Origin: Paenibacillus hemerocallicola
GTDB taxonomy: Bacteria; Bacillota; Bacilli; Paenibacillales; NBRC-103111
Length of the DNA stretch: 48,044 nt
Reading direction: 5' to 3'
NCBI RefSeq assembly: GCF_006265175.1
Contig: NZ_VDCQ01000065.1
Span: 1-48,044, forward strand
Both the position numbers and the translations under genes were made by a program. Position 1 is the stretch's first letter. Each line of letters opens with the position of its first letter. Positions 7,672 to 15,169 of this stretch are shown here, piece after piece. The notes below the pieces were generated by a model. The model ran no database searches. It was not told where the DNA came from and saw only the letters and a program-made list of their open reading frames with translations.

Positions 7672-7745
7672 CGGGTACGTTAGTTGAATGAAATAACAGC
7701 GGCAGTCTAAGACTATATTTATCAAGTCTTGGTCTGCCGCTGCTG
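7663..7745. repeat. Intergenic composite repeat copy 9 with perfect palindrome and terminator
   Basis: TTCAACTAACG-GGTA-CGTTAGTTGAA (7663-7688) is a perfect 11-bp-arm palindrome and the clearest copy of the first arm in the window. It is followed by a hairpin AGCGGCAG..CTGCCGCT (7698-7741) and GCATTTTATGG, which can terminate the nucleotidyltransferase. The stretch 7746-8094 has no supported gene; CGCCA-TAGGTT-TGGCG with seven T (about 8061-8087) is a further plus-strand terminator without a gene before it. Confidence 0.7.
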
Positions 7746-8094
7746 CATTTTATGGATCAGTCTAAAACTTATTTTTCAAAAGTTGACGATTTTCAAACTC
7801 GAAACCGCGTTAGATCAACGCCCTCAGTCTACCAACGGGAACGAATACGCACATAACTGGGTTCATCACGAAGTATCTCGCAGGAATAGCTAGTATACAC
7901 CTTCTAAAGGCATGCCAGCCGTCAGTCTGGTCAAGGTGAATTCGAAGAGCTGGCGGGCTGAAAAAAGAGAATATCAGAAACATCCTTATATCCTATGGAC
8001 CGTATCGCTGCCCTGTTGGCCAAACATTCTTTGTAGGTGTCCGCCAATTACCAATTAATGCCGCCATAGGTTTGGCGTTTTTTTGCAAATTACA

Positions 8095-9054
8095 TTAAAT
8101 GGGGTTGGCGCTCAATAGTATTCTTCCACGACTATGCCTGCCTTCGCTTCGCAAGTGTGCCTCCTTTACCTCGCTCAGCGGGTATACGCTGTCAATTTCC
8201 GCTTTGATTACGCCATCCGCGAGCAATTGTGCTATCGCTTTATTATCATCATACGTAGGAGCCGCGGTGCTATGTTTGGCTGTAACCCCGAATTCGCGTG
8301 CTTTCTCTTGGGAGAGCGGCTGCGCTAATGAGACGATGCATCCTCCCGGTTTCAATACCGACCATGAACGATCTTGCGTACTTCCTCCGACTGTATCTAC
8401 TACCAGATCGACATCTTTTACGACTTCTTCGAACGGAGTTGTCCTATAGTCGATCACCTGATCCGCGCCCAATGATTTCACATAATCGAGATTTTCGATT
8501 GAAGCGGTGCCGATCACCTTGGCTCCCTTCCATTTCGCAAGCTGAACAGCAAATAGTCCTACCCCACCAGCCGCAGCATGTATCAGAACGGTCTGCCCAG
8601 ATTTCAGGTTTCCTTCTGTGAACAAAGCTTTCCAAGCTGATTCGGCGCCAGCTCCAATCGTCGCAGCATCTTCAAGCTTGAGATTTTCCGGCACATGCAA
8701 TAACCCGTTTAATAATGAATAGGGTTCAGAGACTGACACGATCCCATACTCTGAATAGGATTGTTTCATTTTGCCGAAGACATGATCTCTTGCTTCAAAT
8801 TCCGTTACATCGTCTCCTACGGACTCAATAATGCCGGATACAACTGCTCCTGGAGTATAAGGCAGCGTCTGGGGAAATACATCCTTCAGTATTCCACTGC
8901 GTATCTTCCAATCCAGTGGAATCACTGCCGCATATGCAACACGGACAAGAACTTCCCCAGATTGCGGCTCCGGACGTTCCACATCTTCCAATTTCAGTAC
9001 ACCTGAGTCACCATATTCATTAACGCGTACGGCCTTCATCAATATTTTTGACAT
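8095..9054 (-). CDS. Zinc-independent MDR quinone oxidoreductase-like protein
   Basis: An NADP-dependent oxidoreductase of the medium-chain dehydrogenase superfamily, quinone/enone reductase branch. GroES-like N-terminal domain (VRVNEYGDSGVLKLEDV..VRVAYAAVIPLDWKIRSG), then a Rossmann domain with HAAAGGVGLFAVQLAK and GAKVIGTAS, then DLVVDTVGG; zinc ligands are absent. It would reduce a carbonyl or enone using NADPH. The frame is open upstream to 9180, but ATG 9054 (MSKILMKAVRV) has AAGGAGAGA at proper distance and matches the family N-terminus. It is divergent from the HxlR gene, a common pairing in which the regulator senses an electrophile. Confidence 0.85.
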   Translation of the reverse strand: MSKILMKAVRVNEYGDSGVLKLEDVERPEPQSGEVLVRVAYAAVIPLDWKIRSGILKDVFPQTLPYTPGAVVSGIIESVGDDVTEFEARDHVFGKMKQSYSEYGIVSVSEPYSLLNGLLHVPENLKLEDAATIGAGAESAWKALFTEGNLKSGQTVLIHAAAGGVGLFAVQLAKWKGAKVIGTASIENLDYVKSLGADQVIDYRTTPFEEVVKDVDLVVDTVGGSTQDRSWSVLKPGGCIVSLAQPLSQEKAREFGVTAKHSTAAPTYDDNKAIAQLLADGVIKAEIDSVYPLSEVKEAHLRSEGRHSRGRILLSANPI

Positions 9055-9194
9055 TTTTAAAATCTCTCCTTTGTCTCTAAGATTCTCTTCAATACTCTCC
9101 TTCAACAATGCAAGCTCGGCTTGTCTTGCGTTTGTTGCTTGAATTATAATTTCTTGAGCAGCATGCTCACAAGAACGCACTTTGGAGTAACATG

Positions 9195-9210
9195 GTATCC
9201 ATTAAGATAC
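9195..9210. promoter_or_regulatory. Candidate HxlR operator
   Basis: Inverted repeat GTATC-CATTAA-GATAC in the divergent intergenic region, immediately upstream of the ribosome site of the HxlR gene. Size and position suit binding by a dimeric winged-helix regulator; assignment is inference. Confidence 0.35.
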
Positions 9211-9224
9211 AGTAGGAGGATTGA

Positions 9225-9557
9225 ATGAATATGGACGAGGAGAAAAGTTATTGTCCTGTCGAAGCCGCTCTGGCCGTAATCGGCGGGAAGTGGAAACCTC
9301 ATATCTTCCGGCACCTGATCGGCGGAACCAAACGTTTTGGAAAATTACAAAACGCTTTGCCGCAAGTAACACGAAAAGTACTCACACAACAACTTCGGGA
9401 GCTGGAAGATAACGGTGTCATCATTAGAACCGTATTTCCGCAAATTCCTCCTAAAGTTGAATATTCTCTTAGTGATTACGGCAAAACCCTGATTCCTATT
9501 ATGAGCTCGCTATCAGGCTGGGGGGAAACTCACGTTAAACGCGACATTAATGAATGA
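9225..9557 (+). CDS. HxlR-family winged-helix regulator
   Basis: A 110-residue MarR-like regulator. It has the family hallmarks: CPVEAALAVIGGKWKPHIFRHL, the recognition region RFGKLQNALPQVTRKVLTQQL, and the wing PPKVEYSLSDYGKTL. Cys 10 sits at the conserved redox/electrophile-sensing position. AGGAGGA ends 4 nt before ATG 9225; a second ATG at 9231 is possible. It probably controls itself and the divergent oxidoreductase. Repeat copy 10 and a hairpin follow. Confidence 0.88.
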   Translation: MNMDEEKSYCPVEAALAVIGGKWKPHIFRHLIGGTKRFGKLQNALPQVTRKVLTQQLRELEDNGVIIRTVFPQIPPKVEYSLSDYGKTLIPIMSSLSGWGETHVKRDINE

Positions 9558-9587
9558 TTCAACCAAGCCGATGCACACACATTTGTT

Positions 9588-9612
9588 ACGCTAACGGAGA
9601 CGTTAGTTCAAT
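9588..9612. repeat. Intergenic repeat copy 10
   Basis: TTACGCTAACGGAGACGTTAGTTCAA, first-arm palindrome CTAACG..CGTTAG. It is the last copy of this family before 18.06 kb. Confidence 0.6.
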
Positions 9613-9671
9613 AACGCAGACCACTACGTCGGGTCCTGCGAAACAAAATTAAAGCAATAATGATACAAAAC

Positions 9672-9702
9672 AACCCCAAATCAAATCATTTGATCTGGGG
9701 TT
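9672..9702. terminator. Hairpin after HxlR gene
   Basis: AACCCCAAATCAAATC / ATTTGATCTGGGGTT, a long stem with one mismatch. No long T tract follows (AGTCATT), so terminator activity is likely but not certain. Confidence 0.45.
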
Positions 9703-9803
9703 AGTCATTGAACAAGCAGGGACTTTAAGAACTCTTATTTATTTGATGATCGAAATAAAACCTATATATTGTGTAACAAAATATGAGAAAAAACATACAA
9801 TTT

Positions 9804-9945
9804 GTCGAGGGACAAGAACATGCATGCTTAAGAATCCGCATAGATGGCGTTTTTTTATTTTAAGGATATATGTTCTTGTCCTCGGCTCAGGACAAGAACA
9901 TATATCCTTTGCCGTATCTGGACAAGAACTTATATTCATAACCGA
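9804..9945. repeat. Palindromic GGACAAGAAC element, copy A (left border of island)
   Basis: GTCGAGGGACAAGAAC (9804-9819) opens a 78-bp unit that ends AAGGATATATGTTCTTGTCC (9862-9881), with a small hairpin and TTTTTTTATTTT in the middle. The right arm is repeated at once in inverted form, GGACAAGAACATATATCCTT (9890-9909), a perfect 20-bp inverted repeat around an 8-nt loop; a fourth partial arm, GGACAAGAACTTATATTC, lies at 9921-9938. A same-orientation copy of the 78-bp unit is at 17125-17203. Confidence 0.65.
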
Positions 9946-10085
9946 ATTGTGTGGCAAGCCCCGCTGTAGGAAAGCACGCCAACAAAAACGTACATTGTAA
10001 TAATCTCGCCACTCTCACGGTCGATGATGGATGCAGATTGCCATCGATCATTGGCGGAATTGACCATCCTGATGACGGAATGAGC
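9936..10085 (-). pseudogene. IS21-type transposase (IstA) remnant
   Basis: The minus strand reads about 49 codons without a start and ends at TGA 9936-9938. The segment IIDRESGEIITMYVFVGV followed by LSYSG resembles the DDE core of IS21-family IstA proteins (pattern iDreTGEi..a.vFVavLpyS). The homology breaks at both ends and no IstB partner is present. It sits directly beside the GGACAAGAAC arms of copy A. Identification by memory of the family, not by search. Confidence 0.45.
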
Positions 10086-10168
10086 AATGAAGCCTATCGA
10101 TCCGGCCATATATAATAGAGCTGGAAATGCAATATATCCGATGTTTCGGGGGTGAGAAAGAAAAGGAA

Positions 10169-11059
10169 ATGGAGAAGCATTTGAAAAGCAGCAAATTCAT
10201 GGGCCAAGAGTTTCCGTTCTGGATGAAACGGTTCGCCCAAAATCGAAACGCAACTCCAATCGAACATAGCCACGAGTTTGTAGAGCTCGTATATGTCGTG
10301 AGGGGAGAAGCGATGCATTGCTTTGAGGGCGAGCGATACGTCATTCGCGCCGGCGATGTATTCATCATCAATCCCGGAGAGGTGCATGCGTACGACTACG
10401 AGGACGAGCAGCAGATCGAAATTATTAACTGTCTGTTTATGCCTTCGCTCATCCAGGAGGGACTGCTGCGTGAACTTGGCATATCGAGGTCAATGGATTT
10501 TTTCTACGTGCAGCCTTTTCTCAATAAAGAAGAGCGCTTCCACCATCGGCTTAATTTGAGCGGTCCGTACGCGGCAACGATGCTGGTCATTATGGATAGC
10601 ATGATGGCCGAATTCGAGCATCGGACTCCGGGCTTCGATGCGATCATTCGATTAAAGATGATCGAGCTGCAAATTTTTTTATCGCGTATTTACAATCTGC
10701 ACCAAACGAAAGGACACAACGTTAATTACGGCGAGCGAGAAGTGATGGCGAGACGGATACGCGGATTTCTGGAAAGGAATTACGGGGAAAAAATAACGTT
10801 GACGTCTTTGGTAAACGTATTCAACATCAGTGAACGAAAGCTGAACAGGCTCATGAAGGAGCAAATGGGCATGAGTGTAATCGAGCTGCTCCATCAGATT
10901 CGGATTGAGAAGGCGAAGTATCTGCTTGAGGATCAGGCAGAAAAAGTGATTAATGTAGCTTCCATGGTCGGCTACGAGGACCCGGCCTTTTTTAGCCGCT
11001 TGTTCCATCGTATTGTCGGATGCCCGCCAGGGGCGTACAGAAAAACGATTTATAAATAA
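10169..11059 (+). CDS. AraC-family regulator with cupin-like sensor domain
   Basis: An N-terminal cupin-type sugar-sensing domain (HSHEFVELVYVVRGEA, VIRAGDVFIINPGEVHAYD) is followed by the C-terminal double helix-turn-helix (LTSLVNVFNISERKLNRLMK.., INVASMVGYEDPAFFSRLFH). It should activate the lipoprotein-rhamnosidase genes 22 nt downstream in response to an oligosaccharide. The frame is open from ATG 10127, but TATAAT at 10109-10114 puts the transcript start next to it. ATG 10169, after GGGGTGAG and AAAAGGA, is preferred (MEKHLKSSKF). Confidence 0.82.
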   Translation: MEKHLKSSKFMGQEFPFWMKRFAQNRNATPIEHSHEFVELVYVVRGEAMHCFEGERYVIRAGDVFIINPGEVHAYDYEDEQQIEIINCLFMPSLIQEGLLRELGISRSMDFFYVQPFLNKEERFHHRLNLSGPYAATMLVIMDSMMAEFEHRTPGFDAIIRLKMIELQIFLSRIYNLHQTKGHNVNYGEREVMARRIRGFLERNYGEKITLTSLVNVFNISERKLNRLMKEQMGMSVIELLHQIRIEKAKYLLEDQAEKVINVASMVGYEDPAFFSRLFHRIVGCPPGAYRKTIYK

Positions 11060-11080
11060 TGAAGGGGGCGCTTATCGGAA

Positions 11081-12400
11081 ATGAAACTGTTACTCCGTAA
11101 AACAATCGCAATGTTGGTAGTGGTCGGGAGTATAACCGCTTGCAGTCAAGCTGGAACGCAGAGTGGAGAGGGTCAAAAGGACGAAAATCGATCCAATGCT
11201 CCGAAAGAACCGGTCGAAATTGTTTTTTATTCGACTAACAATGATTCCGTAGAAGGCTTTGACCAAAGGCTGGGCACCTCTTTGCGCAAAAAGTTTCCGG
11301 ACTATACGATCAAGTACATTCAATCGACGAAAGGCAACTCGATAGAGGAGCTGCTGGCGTCGGGGACGCGATTCGATATTTTCTACCAGACGATCGGCAA
11401 TTATGAGGGGCATGTGTTCCCGAATCGCATTGAATATGACATGTCCGAGTTGATCGCGAAGCATAAGGTGGATCTGAATCGATTCGAGCCGACCGTCATC
11501 GATGCGCTCAAGCAAACATCCAATGGCAAAATGTATGCGCTTCCTGTCATAACGAACAACTTGCTTTTATATTACAACAAGGACTTGTTCGATAAGTTCG
11601 GTGTCCCGTATCCGAAGGACGGAATGACTTGGGAGCAAACAAGCGAACTATCCAAGAAACTATCCCGCACCGACCAGGGGACGCAATATTTCGGGTTTAC
11701 GCATTCGCCGCTTCATACGATCCGAATGAACCAGCTCTCCATTCCGAATGCAGACTTGAAAACCAATACGCCTACCATTAATCAGGACAGCCGCTGGAGC
11801 CGATTTTTCCAAACATTATTCCTTGATCCGGTTCAGGAGCCCGGTTATGCGCAGTATTTGCAGTCGACCGGTAAAATTCCGGGCAGCAACGAATTTGTCA
11901 AATCGAAAAATGTCGCGATGTACGTGTACATCCAAGGTTTAATGGGGGCATGGGGAGATCAGGTGAACTATGATGTCGTGTCGCTCCCGGTATTCAGCGA
12001 CCGCCCGGGAATCGGGTCGCAATCCTACCCGAGCTATTATGGCATCACGAATATGGCCAAAAATAAAGATGCGGCCATGGAAGTTTTGAAATATATCGTT
12101 TCCGACGAATATCAGGCCGAGTTGGCGCTGAGAGGCGATATGACCGTTCTGACCGACGATGCCGTACGGAAGCAGCTGGGACAAGGAACGTCGTACAAGG
12201 ATAAGAATTGGCAGGCAGCGTACTATAACAAATTTGCGTCTTTCCTTCCGAAAGGGACTTATGATGCCGAACTGGTTACCATTTACGGGTCGATGGGCAT
12301 TCAACTGCAAACGGGCAAAATTGACATCAATACAGGCTTGAGACAAGCGGGCGAGCAGGCACAGAAGAAGCTGGCCGACATGGCCCAGATGAACAAATAG
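11081..12400 (+). CDS. ABC sugar-binding lipoprotein (SBP 1)
   Basis: A 439-residue extracellular solute-binding protein of the CUT1 type. Signal peptide with lipobox SITAC (Cys 21), then a low-complexity linker, then the two-lobe binding fold. Conserved landmarks are VEIVFYSTNN, RFDIFYQ, YDMSELI, NNLLLYYNKDLFDKFGVPYPKDGMTW and QSYPSYYGI. It would be anchored outside the membrane and capture an oligosaccharide for a permease, but no permease or ATPase genes are adjacent. It is clearly paralogous to SBP 3 at 42263, and both stand upstream of a beta-helix protein. It forms an operon with the AraC gene before it and the GH78 gene 33 nt after it. Confidence 0.9.
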   Translation: MKLLLRKTIAMLVVVGSITACSQAGTQSGEGQKDENRSNAPKEPVEIVFYSTNNDSVEGFDQRLGTSLRKKFPDYTIKYIQSTKGNSIEELLASGTRFDIFYQTIGNYEGHVFPNRIEYDMSELIAKHKVDLNRFEPTVIDALKQTSNGKMYALPVITNNLLLYYNKDLFDKFGVPYPKDGMTWEQTSELSKKLSRTDQGTQYFGFTHSPLHTIRMNQLSIPNADLKTNTPTINQDSRWSRFFQTLFLDPVQEPGYAQYLQSTGKIPGSNEFVKSKNVAMYVYIQGLMGAWGDQVNYDVVSLPVFSDRPGIGSQSYPSYYGITNMAKNKDAAMEVLKYIVSDEYQAELALRGDMTVLTDDAVRKQLGQGTSYKDKNWQAAYYNKFASFLPKGTYDAELVTIYGSMGIQLQTGKIDINTGLRQAGEQAQKKLADMAQMNK

Positions 12401-12433
12401 AATCTAGATAGAGACGATTAACGGAGATAGGAA

Positions 12434-15154
12434 GTGGAGCTGATGTTTCAAATAATCGATCTTCGCGTAAATGGCACTGCCGAGCCGATGTCTGCGAATC
12501 CGGGCGACATCGTGTTTAGCTGGCGATTACTAGGCGAAGGCCGGGCGAAGGAATGGACAGCTTACCAGGTTCAATTATTTGACAAGGAATCACCTGTGCA
12601 TGAAGGAGCTAGGACGGTTTGGGATAGCGGCAAGGTCGAACTTCAAGAGACGTATGCGACATATTCGGGGCCGGCCTTGGAAAGTGCGTCTCTTTATTGG
12701 TGGCGTGTCAGGGTATGGGACAGGGAACAGATGTCGGAAAGTGTTCCAGCCCGATTCGGCACCGGATTGCTTACGCACGAGTGGCAGTCCGAATGGATTT
12801 GGAGCCATCCGGAGGTCGTATGCAATGACTTCGCCTATTTCCGCAAAGAACTTAACATCCGAGGTAGCATTCGTACGGCCAGATTATTTGTTTCCGCGCA
12901 CAATTCAGCCAATTTTTATCTGAACGGGGGAAAAGTCGGCGGGTATGTCACCCCCGCTCCGACGAATCCGTGGAGACGCAAATATTATACCGCCTACGAT
13001 GTGACTTCATTATTGGCGGCTGGCCCAAACTGTATCGCCGCTGTGGCGCACTATTTGGGCGGCAGCGGGCAAAATTACGTGAATGGGGTGCCAGGATTTC
13101 GGCTGCAGTTGCATGTGGTCTGCACGGATGGAGCGACGGATGTCTTCAAAACCGATACGACATGGGAAACGATTCGTGATGCTCCACATCGGATTGGTAC
13201 GCCCTACCAGCAAAACAGGCGAATATCCGCGATCGAAGACTTCGACGCCGGAAAGCTGGATCATGGCTGGATGCGTGTCGGTTTCGAGTCGGACAAGTGC
13301 GAAAAGGCGGTGCCGGCGGATTCAAGAATCGGAGATTGGCCGATGGTTGGTCAAGAATTGCCGGAGGGGGAAATCGAGGAACTGATCGTACCCGCCGAAT
13401 TGTATTGTGACGCGGTGTCCGGAGAAGCACAGAAGCCGGGCTCGGAGCGCCAAACGGTTCGCCAAGTGTTCGATGCCGGCAAGATCGTGTCCGGTTGGCC
13501 ACGATTACGTCTTGCGGGAACAGTCGGAGCGACCGTGCAGCTTCGGTATGCCGAACAGTTGGACGAGCAAGGCTTCGTTAAGCATAATGTTTGCAACGAG
13601 AAGTCCGATCATTATTACGACCGCTACACAGTTGGAGTAGAAGAGCCTCAAGTATGGCAGCCGGATTTATCTTACAAAGCATTTCGTTATGTGGAGGCGA
13701 CGCATCATACGGACCGGCTTGTTCCAGGCGCCGATCTGTGGATCGCATCTGCGCATACGGCGATGAGGGAGCATGGCTCGTTCCGCTGCTCAAACGAGCT
13801 GCTGAACGAGATGGCAGAAGCGTGTATCCAAACGCTCAAGAACAATACGCTAGGTCAGGCGACCGATTGTCCCCATCGGGAGCAAGCGCAATATTTAGCG
13901 GATGTCGATCTGCAAGCGGAGACGCTTTTGTACAACTTTGATGCGCGGCCTATTTTGACAAAGACGCTTGTTGATTTTGCGGACGGACAATTAGAGGATG
14001 GGTCGTTTCCGTACGTGTATCCGACCAACTTCGACAACCCTGCCTTCAACAAGCAAATTCCCGAATGGGATTTGCACTATTGTACGCTTTTGTGGAAAAC
14101 ATACTATACCTATGGGGATATAAGAATAATTGCCGCTTGTTTTGAGACCGCCAAGCGGATGGTCGATCATTATTGGGCTGGATTGGATGAAAAAACGGGA
14201 CTTGTGCCAGCCGATCGCCCGTGGCAAATCAGCGACTGGCCGTATTCAACCGTCCAACAGACAGCGCCGTTTCTAACCGTTCAGAACATCAAGCTCGTTC
14301 AAGCGACAGAGGCGATGGCGGACATGGCCCTCGTGCTTGGGAAGCCGATAGAAGCACAGTCGTACGAGCGGATGGCCGGAAAGCTGCGCGTTTCCATCGT
14401 TGAGGCTTTATTCGACCGGGAGACCGGCTTGTTCCGCGACGGATTCCAATCTCCAAACTATCATCAAGGGGTAAACGGTTTGGCCGTATATGCAAGGCTC
14501 GTTCCGGAGGAGGCGGTGAGCAGCGCGCTGGAGACGATAGCCGAGATGAAATGGGAGAGCCGGACCGTTTTGTCACTGCCGCTTCTTCGAGCGTTGTTCG
14601 AAGGGGGGAAGCAGGAGAAGGCTTACCGTATGATCGCCAGCCCGGATTATCCCGGCTGGGGATATATGATCCGCAGCGGCGCAAAAACGATGTGGGAAGG
14701 CTGGGACGATATAAATTCCCATTGTCATGCCTGGAACAGCTATCCGCTGCGGCTGCTGCAGGAATATGTGGCCGGAATCCGGCAGCGTTCGCCGGGTTTT
14801 CGCGATGTGGAACTGCGGCCTTATATGCCGGATGATCTCACATTTGCGGAGGCAACCGTCACAACCGTGTACGGGGAGCTGTTTATTCGCTGGGAGCGCC
14901 AGTGCCGCGATAAGGTACAATTACGTATCCATGTTTCGATTCCGATTGGCATGGCCGGCAGGCTAATCATCGAGCCGGGCTTCGGCGCCCAAGCTTTGCG
15001 AATTGAAGAATCGGGCGAAGTGATACGGGTGTGTGGTAATTCATGCGAGGGCATTGAAGGCGTAACGTCCTGCGCATGGAATGGCGACACTGTCGAGCTC
15101 GGTTTGAAATCGGGACGTTACGACTTTGCATTCTTACGTGAATCATACGAATAG
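12434..15154 (+). CDS. GH78 alpha-L-rhamnosidase
   Basis: A 906-residue glycoside hydrolase removing terminal alpha-L-rhamnose, e.g. from rhamnogalacturonan or flavonoid glycosides. Domains in order: N-terminal beta sandwich (WRVRVWD), carbohydrate-binding-like sandwich (FYLNG..), the (alpha/alpha)6 catalytic barrel (about 450-800) and a C-terminal beta domain. The catalytic segment TDCPHREQAQYLAD gives D478, E483 and D490, the 0/+5/+12 spacing I recall for characterised GH78 enzymes, and E755 in TMWEGWD matches the further conserved Glu. The usual GWTGDAQ stretch is replaced by QYLADVDLQ, so it is a divergent subgroup. No signal peptide: cytoplasmic. GTG start with GGAGATAGGA upstream. Confidence 0.85.
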   Translation: MELMFQIIDLRVNGTAEPMSANPGDIVFSWRLLGEGRAKEWTAYQVQLFDKESPVHEGARTVWDSGKVELQETYATYSGPALESASLYWWRVRVWDREQMSESVPARFGTGLLTHEWQSEWIWSHPEVVCNDFAYFRKELNIRGSIRTARLFVSAHNSANFYLNGGKVGGYVTPAPTNPWRRKYYTAYDVTSLLAAGPNCIAAVAHYLGGSGQNYVNGVPGFRLQLHVVCTDGATDVFKTDTTWETIRDAPHRIGTPYQQNRRISAIEDFDAGKLDHGWMRVGFESDKCEKAVPADSRIGDWPMVGQELPEGEIEELIVPAELYCDAVSGEAQKPGSERQTVRQVFDAGKIVSGWPRLRLAGTVGATVQLRYAEQLDEQGFVKHNVCNEKSDHYYDRYTVGVEEPQVWQPDLSYKAFRYVEATHHTDRLVPGADLWIASAHTAMREHGSFRCSNELLNEMAEACIQTLKNNTLGQATDCPHREQAQYLADVDLQAETLLYNFDARPILTKTLVDFADGQLEDGSFPYVYPTNFDNPAFNKQIPEWDLHYCTLLWKTYYTYGDIRIIAACFETAKRMVDHYWAGLDEKTGLVPADRPWQISDWPYSTVQQTAPFLTVQNIKLVQATEAMADMALVLGKPIEAQSYERMAGKLRVSIVEALFDRETGLFRDGFQSPNYHQGVNGLAVYARLVPEEAVSSALETIAEMKWESRTVLSLPLLRALFEGGKQEKAYRMIASPDYPGWGYMIRSGAKTMWEGWDDINSHCHAWNSYPLRLLQEYVAGIRQRSPGFRDVELRPYMPDDLTFAEATVTTVYGELFIRWERQCRDKVQLRIHVSIPIGMAGRLIIEPGFGAQALRIEESGEVIRVCGNSCEGIEGVTSCAWNGDTVELGLKSGRYDFAFLRESYE

Positions 15155-15169
15155 TAGGGAGTGAAGTTT

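Noticed and set aside
10048-10387. Minus-strand frames over the AraC start region
   Set aside because: Antisense to the AraC gene; only the segment 9936-10085 in another frame has transposase-like sequence.
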